Part shown: positions 16,453-24,626 of the stretch, piece by piece
Layout of the letters: each line of letters begins with the position of its first letter
Numbering within the stretch: the first letter of the stretch is position 1
Origin: Streptomyces sp. 150FB
GTDB taxonomy: Bacteria; Actinomycetota; Actinomycetes; Streptomycetales; Streptomycetaceae
NCBI RefSeq assembly: GCF_000818195.1
Contig: NZ_JTHL01000001.1
Location: 9,188,621-9,248,650, forward strand
Direction of reading: 5' to 3'
DNA length: 60,030 nt
The notes under the pieces: generated by a model
What the model was told of the DNA's origin: nothing
What the model saw: the letters and a program-made list of their open reading frames with translations, nothing else
The model's database searches: none
Program-made: the position numbers and the translations under genes

Positions 16453-17190
16453 CACCCCGGCCGGGGTTCAGCGCCGACGCGTACACCGTGGTGCGGACCA
16501 GGAACCAGCGGGTCCCCGGCGAGGAGGGTGACCAGCATCTCGTCGGTCTCCGCGTCGGGCGCCAGCCGGTCGGCGAGCAGCGCCAGGTCGCGGGTGAACG
16601 AGGACGCGTGCACGTCGACCCGGTAGCCGCCCTCCACGGCGGTGGCGTGTGCCGTCCAGGCGTCAGGGGCGCAGGCCAGTTCCGGGTCCTCCAGGAAACA
16701 GTGGACGACCCGGGTGTCGGCGCCCGCCGCCACGAAGACCTCCCGTTTCGGCTCGCCGGGCTCCAGCAGCGAGCCGGGCAGCTCCAGCCGCGCCACCGAG
16801 CGGGGCGGCACGTCCAGCGCGACATCGGCCGCGTCCCGCGCATCGCCGTCGAAGGACTGCCGTTCGGCGTGCGGCGCGCCCGTCGCGCGGCTGGACCGTC
16901 AGCAGCCGCGGGGCGGGCGCCTGGCGCAGGGCGTACCACAGGGGTTTGGGCCGACCGTCGCCGTCGACGGCGGACCAGGACGTGACCGGCCAGCAGTCGT
17001 TGAGCTGCCGGACGATGGCTCCGGCGGTCCGCGGCCACCAGGAGCGGAAGTGCTCGATCGCGGAGGCGATGGCGCGGGATCCAGCGGTCCAGCGTCGCCC
17101 AGGTGGGCGGGGCCTGGAAGCCGAAGTCGGAGCAGAAGCGGGCGCACATGGCGCGAACGAGCCCTGGACCGTCGGTCGTCGCCGACTCCG
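16453..17190 (-). pseudogene. decayed GH2 beta-mannosidase remnant
   Basis: Two pieces of a beta-mannosidase C-terminal half are readable in different frames. Near 17085-17180 is ARFCSDFGFQAPPTWATLDR, which matches the nucleophile region of the family (normally S-E-F-G-W-Q, so the catalytic Glu is already Asp). A jump with a deletion then brings IEHFRSWWPRTAGAIVRQLN and DCWPVTSW (about 17010-17050). The terminal Ig-like domain (PPRSVARLELPGSLLEPGEP) continues to about 16500, with another likely frameshift near its end. The first two thirds of the gene are gone. It must once have cleaved mannosides beside the GH5 gene downstream. Confidence 0.65.
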
Positions 17191-17296
17191 GGCGAGCCGC
17201 GCCCATCGGTGAATGCGCTCTCAATGCTGCGCATGAAGCATGCGATTCGTCTACAGCCTCGCACCCAAAGCCCTTCAGGAAGCCCTGACCGACGGC

Positions 17297-17333
17297 TTGA
17301 CACTGTTCTGCAAGCGCGTGCAGGATTGCAGAA
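17297..17333 (+). promoter_or_regulatory. promoter with embedded LacI-type operator
   Basis: TTGACA (17297-17302), an 18-base spacer and CAGGAT (17321-17326) form a good promoter. In the spacer lies CTGCAAGCGCGTGCAG (17308-17323), a 16-bp dyad with one mismatch and a central CG as in LacI operators. TTCTGCAA (17306-17313) and TTGCAGAA (17326-17333) form a second, wider inverted repeat. AAAAGGAGG follows directly, so the leader is only about 14 bases. Confidence 0.6.
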
Positions 17334-17346
17334 AAGGAGGTGAGCG

Positions 17347-18669
17347 ATGACTGTCCACGCACGCGCCGCCATCGTTGGTACCGGAAGCCGCGCTCAGCAG
17401 TTCACCGAAGGTCTCGCCCGCCGCGAGCACATCGAGGTCGTCGCGTTCTGCGACCCGAACCAACAGCGCATGGCGCACCACAACCGGCTGCTCGCCGCCG
17501 CCGGGCGGCCGCCGGCCATCACGTACCGGCCGGACCGCTTCACCGAGATGCTCCGCGCCGAACGCGTCGACACCGTGGTCGTCACCACCATCGACGCTCT
17601 GCACGACGGCTACATCGTCGCCGCGCTGCGCGCCGGCTGCCGTGTCGTCACCGAGAAGCCCCTGACCACCGACGCCGAGCGCTGCCGTCGCATCCTGGCC
17701 GCGGTCGACGAGACCGGCGGCGACCTGTCGGTGGCCTTCAACTACCGCTTCAACCCCGTGCACGAGCTGGTCCATGCCCAGTTGCGGCAGGGTGCCATCG
17801 GCGACCTCGTCTCGGTGCACTTCGAGTGGATGCTCGACGTGCGCCACGGCGCGGACTACTTCCGCCGCTGGCACCGGGAGCGGGCCAACAGCGGCGGCCT
17901 GATGGTGCACAAGGCCGGCCACCATTTCGACCTGGTCAACTGGTGGCTCGGCGCCCGCCCGCAGCGCGTCTTCGGTCTCGGCAGGCTCGCCTTCTACGGC
18001 CGGGAGAACGGCGAGCGCACCGGCTACCGCCGCGACTACGAGCGCGCGCACGGCTCGTCCGCCGCGCTGGACGACCCCTTCGCCCTGCACCTGGAGGACA
18101 ACGAAGGCCTGCGCGCCCTGTATTTGGACGCCGAACACGAGGACGGCTACTTCCGCGACCGCAACGTCTTCGGCGACGGCATCACGATCGAGGACGACAT
18201 GGCGGTCCTGGTACGTTACGACTCGGGTGCGTCCATGTCGTACCACCTCACCGCCTACTCGCCTTGGGAGGGCTACCGGGTGATGTTCAACGGCACCCGT
18301 GGCCGGCTTGAGCTGGAGGTCGAGGAGAGCGCGTGGCAGCGGCCCCAGGCGAAGGTCACGTCCGCCAAGGGGAACGTGCACGGAGACACCGAGATGGAGA
18401 ACGCAGGCGGCGCCCGCATCCTGGTACGCCCGCTGTGGCAGCCGCCGCGCGAGGTCGAGATCCCGGAGTTCGACCACGCCGGACACGGCGGCGGGGACGC
18501 CCGGATGCTGCACGCGCTGTTCGACGGCGGAACGGGTGGCGCGGAGGGCGGCGCGCAGACCGCTACGGCCGCGGACGGCGCGCTCGCGCTGGCCGTCGGC
18601 CTGGCCGCCAACACCGCCTTCAGCCGGGGTGAGGTCGTGGACATCGACGACGTGGTGCGCGTCAAGTGA
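17347..18669 (+). CDS. Gfo/Idh/MocA-family oxidoreductase
   Basis: A 440-residue NAD(P)-dependent sugar dehydrogenase-like protein. The N-terminal Rossmann fold shows AAIVGTGSRAQQFTEGLARR; the catalytic Lys lies in VVTEKPLTTD (near residue 103), and GGLMVHKAGHHFDLVNWWLG (near 195) supplies the substrate-binding His/Asp helix. Length and the C-terminal extension place it in the larger GH109-like/oxidoreductase subgroup. A strong Shine-Dalgarno (AAAAGGAGG) lies 6 bases before the ATG. It overlaps the LacI gene by 4 bases (GTGA), so the two form one operon. The sugar substrate is unknown; the neighbouring GH5 and beta-mannosidase remnant suggest mannan or glucan products. Confidence 0.88.
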   Translation: MTVHARAAIVGTGSRAQQFTEGLARREHIEVVAFCDPNQQRMAHHNRLLAAAGRPPAITYRPDRFTEMLRAERVDTVVVTTIDALHDGYIVAALRAGCRVVTEKPLTTDAERCRRILAAVDETGGDLSVAFNYRFNPVHELVHAQLRQGAIGDLVSVHFEWMLDVRHGADYFRRWHRERANSGGLMVHKAGHHFDLVNWWLGARPQRVFGLGRLAFYGRENGERTGYRRDYERAHGSSAALDDPFALHLEDNEGLRALYLDAEHEDGYFRDRNVFGDGITIEDDMAVLVRYDSGASMSYHLTAYSPWEGYRVMFNGTRGRLELEVEESAWQRPQAKVTSAKGNVHGDTEMENAGGARILVRPLWQPPREVEIPEFDHAGHGGGDARMLHALFDGGTGGAEGGAQTATAADGALALAVGLAANTAFSRGEVVDIDDVVRVK

Positions 18670-19658
18670 CCGCCACCATGGCGGACGTGGCACGCGAGGC
18701 GGGGGTGTCCGCATCCACTGTCTCGCGTGTCTTCAGCCTGCCGGACACGGTACGGGCCGACACCCGCGAGCGGGTGCTCGCCGTCGCCCGGCGGCTGGAC
18801 TTCACACCCAACAGGGCGGCCAGCTCGCTCGCCCGGGGCCGTACCCGTACGTTGGGGCTGCTCGTGCCGGACGTGGCGAACCCGTACTACGCGGAGATCG
18901 TCAAGGCCGTGCAGCACCGGGCGCGCGCCAAGGACCACGCGCTGTTCCTGGCCGACGTCGGCGACGACCCCGGCGACGGCTTCGAACTGGCGCAGGCGAT
19001 GGCCCGGCAGACCGACGGCCTGCTGCTCGCCGGCCCGCGTATGACCGACGACATGGTGCGCGCGCTGGCCCGGGCCGGCCCGGTGGCGCTGATCGGGGCC
19101 CGGCTCGCGGAGACCGACAGCGCCTACGCGGAACTCGGCACCGGCATGCGGCACGTGGTCCGGCACCTGGCGGCCCTGGGCCACCGCCGGATCGTCTACG
19201 TCAACGGCACCCGCACCGCCCGTACGGCGGGTCACCGGCAACCGGTGCGGGAGGCCTGCGACGAGCACGGGGTCGAACTGGTCGAGCAACTCGGCCCGTT
19301 CGACCTCACCTTCGACAACGGCGTGGCGGCCGCCGACCTGGTGCCCGTCAGCGGTGCGACCGCGGTCATCGCGCACAACGAGATGGTGGCGCACGGCGTC
19401 GCCGGCGGCCTGGCCCGCCAAGGCCGTTCCATCCCGGGCGACTTCAGCCTGGTGACGGTCGACGACACGTTCATGGCGCGCGCCATCCACCCGGCGCTCA
19501 CCGCGCTGCACATCCCGCTCGACCTGATGAGCACCAGGGGAGTCGACCTGCTGCTGCGGCGGATCGACGACCCCGACGGCGAGCCGCGGCACGCCGCGCT
19601 GGCGACCAGTCTCGTGGTCCGGTCCTCCACCGCGCACCCGGGCGGCCCGGCCGCCTGA
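18666..19658 (+). CDS. LacI-family transcriptional regulator
   Basis: A 330-residue LacI repressor. Residues 4-55 form the HTH and hinge (MADVAREAGVSASTVSRVFS, LDFTPNRAASSLARGR), followed by a periplasmic-binding-like sugar sensor (TLGLLVPDVANPYYAEIVKA, GHRRIVYVNG). The GTG start overlaps the stop of the oxidoreductase by 4 bases, so translation is coupled. The dyad with central CG in the promoter of that operon (17308-17323) is the likely autoregulatory site. It probably also responds to products of the GH5 enzyme downstream, though no copy of that dyad was found before the GH5 gene. Confidence 0.9.
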   Translation: MTATMADVAREAGVSASTVSRVFSLPDTVRADTRERVLAVARRLDFTPNRAASSLARGRTRTLGLLVPDVANPYYAEIVKAVQHRARAKDHALFLADVGDDPGDGFELAQAMARQTDGLLLAGPRMTDDMVRALARAGPVALIGARLAETDSAYAELGTGMRHVVRHLAALGHRRIVYVNGTRTARTAGHRQPVREACDEHGVELVEQLGPFDLTFDNGVAAADLVPVSGATAVIAHNEMVAHGVAGGLARQGRSIPGDFSLVTVDDTFMARAIHPALTALHIPLDLMSTRGVDLLLRRIDDPDGEPRHAALATSLVVRSSTAHPGGPAA

Positions 19659-19849
19659 CCGGGCGCCCGCGCGGTCGCGGGCCCGCGACCGCCCCGTACC
19701 GCTTTCCCCCTTACCCTGCGCGCGCCCGCACGGGTCATCCCGCCCTGCGCGCCCTCCCCGGGGTCCCGCGTTCCCACGCCCAGGACCCCTTCGGCACCCA
19801 CCCACTGAACGGTCCGCCGTCCCGGCGGACCGAGAAGGAGGAATGGTCC

Positions 19850-21106
19850 ATGAAACACACAGCCAAGGCCGTCGCCATCGCCGCCGCGGTACTGCTCGCG
19901 GCGACCGGCGCCGGCACCGCCGCCCAGGCCCAACCCGCCCCCGCGCAGCCGCAGGCGGCACCGCAGGCCGCCGCGGCACTGCTGGGGAACGGCTATCTGG
20001 GCACGAACGGCAGCCAGATCGTCGACTCCACGGGCAAGCAGGTACGCATCTCCTCCGTGGCCCTGCACGGAAACTCCCGCCTCGACCAGAACGAGATCGT
20101 CAACCAGGACACCCCGTTCGTCGGCCTGGACGCCAACATGCGGGCCATCCGCGCCGCCGGATTCAACACCGTCACCCTCGCCTGGAGCGACGCCAGCCTG
20201 CACGACGCCAATGCCGCGAACTACGTCGCGGGCCTCGACGCGGTGGTCGCCGCCGCCAAGGCCAACCTCCTCAAGGTCATCCTGAACCACCACAACGACG
20301 AGGGCGCCGCCGGCAACGGCAACTGCCTGGCGCAGCAGGGCAACGGGCTCTGGTACGACAGCGGCCCCGGCACCGACGGCACGGACGGCTGCGGCACCCC
20401 CGGCACCGTCACCCAGGCGTCGTTCCTCGCCGACTGGAAGCAGATCGCCACCCGGTACAAGGGCAACCCCACCGTCATCGGCTTCGACATCGACAACGAG
20501 CCGCTCGCGTACCCCGGCGAGAGCACCTGGGGAGACGGCGGCGTCACCGACATCCACGCCATGTACACAGACGTCGGCAACGCACTGGAGTCCATCGACC
20601 CCGGGGTGCTCATCATCTGCGAGGGCCCGCAGAACTACGGCGGCTCCTTCGCCGGCGGCGCGGGCGTCAAGGCCTTCGAAGGCGACCTCACCGGGGTCGC
20701 CGCCCACCCGGTCGTACTCTCCGGGGCCAACGGCGGACGGTCACGCGTCGTCTACTCGGTCCACGAGTACCCGTACTCGGTCGGCCACACCGACCCGGAC
20801 AGCGGCACCGCGGCCGTCCAGCGCATGAACGCGGTGTGGGGCTATCTGGTGTCCCAGGACATCGCCCCGGTGTGGATCGGCGAGGCCGGCGCCGCGATGG
20901 ACAGCACGCGCGACGCGGCCTGGGCCGACACCCTCACCTCGTACGTCAACGGCCAGCAGGGTGCCAATGGCGGGCCCACGTTCTCCGGCACCGAGAAGGG
21001 CGTCGGCATCACCTGGTACGTCTGGGACACCCAGGGGCTCGGCGCGCTGAACGCCGACGGCACCCTCAACGCGGCGCGGAACGCCGTGTACTCCCAGTGG
21101 CAGTGA
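19850..21106 (+). CDS. secreted GH5 (cellulase-family) glycoside hydrolase
   Basis: A 418-residue secreted TIM-barrel enzyme acting on beta-1,4-linked glucan or mannan. A Sec signal (KAVAIAAAVLLAATGAGTAA) and an Ala/Pro/Gln linker precede the catalytic domain. The acid/base Glu is in GFDIDNEP (near residue 217) and the nucleophile Glu in VWIGEAG (near 344); SVHEYPY and LKVILNHHND are further GH5 marks. No binding module is attached. GGAGG lies 8 bases before the ATG at 19850. The 190 bases upstream show no obvious operator. A long perfect hairpin terminates it. Confidence 0.88.
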   Translation: MKHTAKAVAIAAAVLLAATGAGTAAQAQPAPAQPQAAPQAAAALLGNGYLGTNGSQIVDSTGKQVRISSVALHGNSRLDQNEIVNQDTPFVGLDANMRAIRAAGFNTVTLAWSDASLHDANAANYVAGLDAVVAAAKANLLKVILNHHNDEGAAGNGNCLAQQGNGLWYDSGPGTDGTDGCGTPGTVTQASFLADWKQIATRYKGNPTVIGFDIDNEPLAYPGESTWGDGGVTDIHAMYTDVGNALESIDPGVLIICEGPQNYGGSFAGGAGVKAFEGDLTGVAAHPVVLSGANGGRSRVVYSVHEYPYSVGHTDPDSGTAAVQRMNAVWGYLVSQDIAPVWIGEAGAAMDSTRDAAWADTLTSYVNGQQGANGGPTFSGTEKGVGITWYVWDTQGLGALNADGTLNAARNAVYSQWQ

Positions 21107-21147
21107 CCTGATCCCCTTCCAGGGCCTCGCTCTCCGTCGCCCCACGT

Positions 21148-21189
21148 GGCGCCCCATGTACCCCGTCGCGACGGGGTACATGGGGCGCC
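21148..21189 (+). terminator. perfect 42-base palindrome, terminator of GH5 gene
   Basis: GGCGCCCCATGTACCCCGTC (21148-21167) is followed by GC and its exact complement (21170-21189). The whole 42 bases are a perfect palindrome, so both strands can form the same hairpin. Confidence 0.8.
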
Positions 21190-21308
21190 TCCTGGCGGAC
21201 GCCCGGACGGCACCGTGGAGTTGGGGCCCTCCGTCCGTTCGGACTGGTGACTCTCCGCCCTCCCGGGCCGCCCTCAACTGATCCAACGGACTTTCTTTGT
21301 CCGATGCG

Positions 21309-21398
21309 TTGACGTTGGACCGTTCCAAAAGTAAGTTCCACAACCAGCGCTGGAACGGTCCAACGCCTCTCTGACAGCGTGGCGTTGGACCAGTCCAA
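21309..21398 (+). promoter_or_regulatory. promoter with three LacI operators, 35-bp period
   Basis: TTGACG (21309-21314), a 17-base spacer and TAAGTT (21332-21337) form a promoter. Operator copies with consensus TTGGACCGGTCCAA start at 21315 (TTGGACCGTTCCAA, filling the spacer), 21350 (CTGGAACGGTCCAA) and 21385 (TTGGACCAGTCCAA). They are exactly 35 bp apart. The arrangement indicates tight autorepression by the LacI protein encoded just downstream. Confidence 0.85.
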
Positions 21399-21414
21399 CA
21401 GAAAGAGGAACGGC

Positions 21415-22446
21415 ATGGCCAAGCTCACCATTCGCGACATAGCCCGGCTCTCCGGCCTTTCGAAGTCCACCGTCTCCCTGGTGCTCAACAACAGCCCCAA
21501 GGTGGATCCGGAGACCCGCCGCCGGGTGATCGCCGTGATGCGCGAGCACAACTACGTGCCGAGTTTCGCCGCCACCGCACTGGCCAAAGGGAACACCGGT
21601 CTTATCGGAATGATCGTGCCGGGTCTGACCTGGCGCTTCATGGCGAACATCAACTACGGCGTGGCCAAGGTCGTCGAGGACACCAAGTACGAGATGGTCC
21701 TGTTCACCAGTACCAACGAGCGGGACTACGGCGGCGCCATCGACCGGGTCATGAGTTCGGGCCTGTGCGCCGGTCTCATCGTGGTGACGCACGACCAACA
21801 GCCGCTGGACCGGCTGGTCGACCTGCACGCGGGCGGCCTGCCGCTGGTCCTCATCAACACCCTCGGCGCGGTCAACGCACTGCCCTCGGTCGGCGCCGAC
21901 AACTACACCGGCGGCCTGCTCGTGGGCCGCCATCTGCTGGAGCTCGGGCACCGCAGGATCGCGGGCATCCTGGGGCCGCTCGACCACCCGTACGTCCAGG
22001 AGCGGCGCAGCGGGCTGCGGGAGGCCCTGCGTGAGGCCGGCCTGGAGCCCGATCCCGAACTGGAGGCCGAGACCGACTTCGCGGAGGCGCTGATCCGCAG
22101 CCGCACCCGGGAGCTGATGGCACTGCCCGCGGACCGCCGTCCCACCGCGCTGTTCGCGTACCACGACTCCGCGGCCTTCACCGTGCTGGACGAGCTGGTA
22201 CGGGCCGGAGTGCGGGTCCCGCAGGACGTGTCGGTGGTCGGGTTCAACGACATCGACGCGGCAGCCCATGTGCGCCCGGCGCTCACCACGGTCCGCCAGC
22301 CCTTCGTCGACATGGGACGGCAGGCCGCCCGCATTCTCATGACCGCTCTCGACGGGGTCGAATCCGACGAGGAGTCACAGCGCGTCGTCCTTCCCACAGA
22401 ACTGATCGTCCGGGACAGCACGACGTCCGTTCCGGCCGATCGTTGA
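21415..22446 (+). CDS. LacI-family transcriptional regulator with three-operator promoter
   Basis: A 343-residue LacI regulator. The HTH and hinge are clear (TIRDIARLSGLSKSTVSLVL, then YVPSFAATALAKGNTGLIG), followed by a sugar-sensing domain (GLPLVLINTLGAVNALPSVG, GHRRIAGILGPLDHPYVQER). The ATG at 21415 has AGAGGAA upstream and sits 16 bases after the last of three evenly spaced operators, so it controls itself. It precedes the ABC importer/oxidoreductase operon and is its probable regulator, though no further copy of the TTGGACC dyad was found between 22447 and 23149. Confidence 0.9.
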   Translation: MAKLTIRDIARLSGLSKSTVSLVLNNSPKVDPETRRRVIAVMREHNYVPSFAATALAKGNTGLIGMIVPGLTWRFMANINYGVAKVVEDTKYEMVLFTSTNERDYGGAIDRVMSSGLCAGLIVVTHDQQPLDRLVDLHAGGLPLVLINTLGAVNALPSVGADNYTGGLLVGRHLLELGHRRIAGILGPLDHPYVQERRSGLREALREAGLEPDPELEAETDFAEALIRSRTRELMALPADRRPTALFAYHDSAAFTVLDELVRAGVRVPQDVSVVGFNDIDAAAHVRPALTTVRQPFVDMGRQAARILMTALDGVESDEESQRVVLPTELIVRDSTTSVPADR

Positions 22447-22559
22447 AGCGCCCTTAATTCCCTGGGCAAGCTCATTCATTCGCACCGCCTCACCCCGGTG
22501 GAGCCGCAGCACGGAGCGGGAAAGCACCGTGCCCACCCATACCCGGAAGAGCAGTCGTC

Positions 22560-23142
22560 ATGAGGCATTCCTGGAGACACCGAATACCGCCACACAAAGC
22601 CCGGGCGAGAAAGACGCTCGCCATTCCCGCCGCACTTGTTGTCGCCGACCTGGGTTTCCGGGCGGTCCGGGCACCACCCGCGCCGCCGCTCACCCGGTCG
22701 AGACCATGGGCGACCCGGCCCCGCAGTACCAGGTGCTGCCCGTCAATGGCCTGAAGCCGAGCGCCCCCTCAAGCCCGACGGCCGGCTCCGGCACGACGTA
22801 GTGACCACGCAGTGACGGACCAACGCGTCCGGCACCACCGCCCCTTGGGGCACCCACCGCACCCCCGGCCTCCCCGGCCGGTACCGCCTCGGCCCGGCGC
22901 CGGGTGCCGGCACCACCGCGCGGATCAAGGTCAAGCTGTCGTACGCCGACGGCACCCCCGAATCCGTCCCGCTCGCCTCCGCCACCGTCTCGAACGGCGG
23001 CCGGGCCCGGCCGGCGAGTCTCTCCGCCGTGCCCTTCGACTTTCACGACAAGACCTTCAGCGAGGCCGAGTGGTGGGTCAACTCTGCCGTCGGCACCGGC
23101 GACCTCCTCCTCGACGACGCATCACTCACGAACGGAGCGTAG
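22560..23142 (+). pseudogene. decayed secreted protein gene
   Basis: Fragments of one secreted protein lie in at least two frames. An N-terminal signal-like piece (MRHSWRHRIPPHKARARKTL, then AIPAALVVADLGF) is followed out of frame by GDPAPQYQVLPVNGLKPSAP with a stop at about 22800. After another stop a beta-rich C-terminal piece runs from about 22830 to 23142 (TTARIKVKLSYADGTPESVP, VPFDFHDKTFSEAEWWVNSA). The end looks like a carbohydrate-active or cell-surface beta-sandwich. The parent family could not be named. It lies between the LacI gene and the binding-protein gene. Confidence 0.5.
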
Positions 23143-23149
23143 AGCCCTC

Positions 23150-24613
23150 ATGTCTCCCCTCAGCAGACGCGGCTTCCTGACCGCCTCCGCCGCCCTCGGC
23201 GGCACCGCCCTGACCTCCGCGCTGACCGGCTGCTCCTCGTCGCCCTCCGTGCCTCCCGGCACCAAGACGATCAACCACTGGGACTGGTACGTCAGCCAGG
23301 AGCCGTGGCTCAAGCAGGAGATCGCCCTGTTCCAGAAGGCGCATCCGAAGATCAGGATCAACCGCACGGTCCAGGTCAGCGACAAGTACCCGGACCTGAT
23401 CAACCTCGCGTTCCGCGGCAACACCGCCCCCGACATGCTGATGATCCCCAAGTCGCCGGCCCTTGAACAGCAGGTCGCCGACGGCTGGCTGCGCACGCTC
23501 GACGACTACGCCACCCCGCAGTGGCAGGCGAAGTTCCCCGCCGGCAACTTCTACAACGGCGTGGACATGGTCGAGGGCAAGACCTACAGCGCGCCCTTCG
23601 GCGGCAACAGCCCCTGGCTCCAGCTGTACATCCACAACGGCCTGTTCAAGCAGGCCGGTATCACCAACCCCGACGGCACGGTCAAGCTCCCCAAGACCTG
23701 GGACGACGTCACCGCCGCCGCCGAGGCCATCACCAGGAAGACCGGCGGCAAGGCGTACGGCTTCGGCTTCGGCAACGTCCCGAACGTGTCGCTGCCGTGG
23801 TGGGTGGAGCTGTTCGTCCGCGGCGCCGGCTCGCCCGCCGGCTACGGGGTGGACCTGCCCGACTACCGGGTCGGCAAGTGGACCTTCGGCTCCGACCGCA
23901 ACTACGCGGACTTCATCGAACTGCTGCTGGAGTGGAAGAAGAAGGGCTACATCTACCCGTCCTCGATGTCCATCGGCGACGAACAGGCGCGGGCGTTCTT
24001 CGAGCGCGGCAAGTTCGGCATGATCGTCGGCGGTGTGTGGAACCAGTCGACCTGGACCGAGCACGGGTTCAAGGACTACAGCCTGACCACGCTGCCCTCG
24101 CCGACGGCCAACCCCAAGGCGTTCTTCTACTACCTGCCCGGCGGCCGCGTGTGGGCACTGTCCAAGAGCACCAAGGTCTCCGCCGAGTCCTGGGCCTGGT
24201 TCGACTGGCTGCACAGCCCGGCGGCCGGCCAGCGCTGGGTGGAGGCCGGGCAAGGCCTGTCGATCTTCCCCGAGGCGAACAAGAACGCCAAGGTCGCCTC
24301 AGAGCAGTTCCAGGCGTACATCGACATGCGCCGTTACGCGCTGCCCATGCCCGTCCCGGCGATCCGCAACCCCGACGCGTCCAAGGTCGTCATCCCGGCC
24401 GTCACCCCTGACCTGCCCGACGTCCTCGTCGGCCTCTACACCGGCCAACTGGGGGACATGGGCTCGGCCCTGACAGCCCTGGAGGACCGCCGCAACAAGG
24501 CCCTCGCCGACGGCATCAAGCAGGCCCAGGCCAAGGGAGCCAAGGTCAGCCTGGCCGACTGGGTGTTCAAGGACTGGGACCCCACCAAGCCCTACCAGAA
24601 CAAGCCGGCCTGA
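23150..24613 (+). CDS. sugar ABC transporter substrate-binding lipoprotein (system 1)
   Basis: A 487-residue extracellular solute-binding protein of the family-1 (MalE/CUT1) class. The N-terminus combines a twin-arginine pattern (SRRGFLTASAALGG) and a lipobox (SALTGC), so the mature protein is anchored by its first Cys. The mature part shows the two-lobed fold: WLKQEIALFQKAHPKIRINR, DMLMIPKSPALEQQVADGWL, and SKSTKVSAESWAWFDWLHSP near the hinge. It delivers an oligosaccharide to the two permeases that follow directly. It is longer than MalE-type proteins and close to the LplA/YtcQ-like group. Confidence 0.9.
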   Translation: MSPLSRRGFLTASAALGGTALTSALTGCSSSPSVPPGTKTINHWDWYVSQEPWLKQEIALFQKAHPKIRINRTVQVSDKYPDLINLAFRGNTAPDMLMIPKSPALEQQVADGWLRTLDDYATPQWQAKFPAGNFYNGVDMVEGKTYSAPFGGNSPWLQLYIHNGLFKQAGITNPDGTVKLPKTWDDVTAAAEAITRKTGGKAYGFGFGNVPNVSLPWWVELFVRGAGSPAGYGVDLPDYRVGKWTFGSDRNYADFIELLLEWKKKGYIYPSSMSIGDEQARAFFERGKFGMIVGGVWNQSTWTEHGFKDYSLTTLPSPTANPKAFFYYLPGGRVWALSKSTKVSAESWAWFDWLHSPAAGQRWVEAGQGLSIFPEANKNAKVASEQFQAYIDMRRYALPMPVPAIRNPDASKVVIPAVTPDLPDVLVGLYTGQLGDMGSALTALEDRRNKALADGIKQAQAKGAKVSLADWVFKDWDPTKPYQNKPA

Positions 24614-24626
24614 CTCGGAGGTTCGT

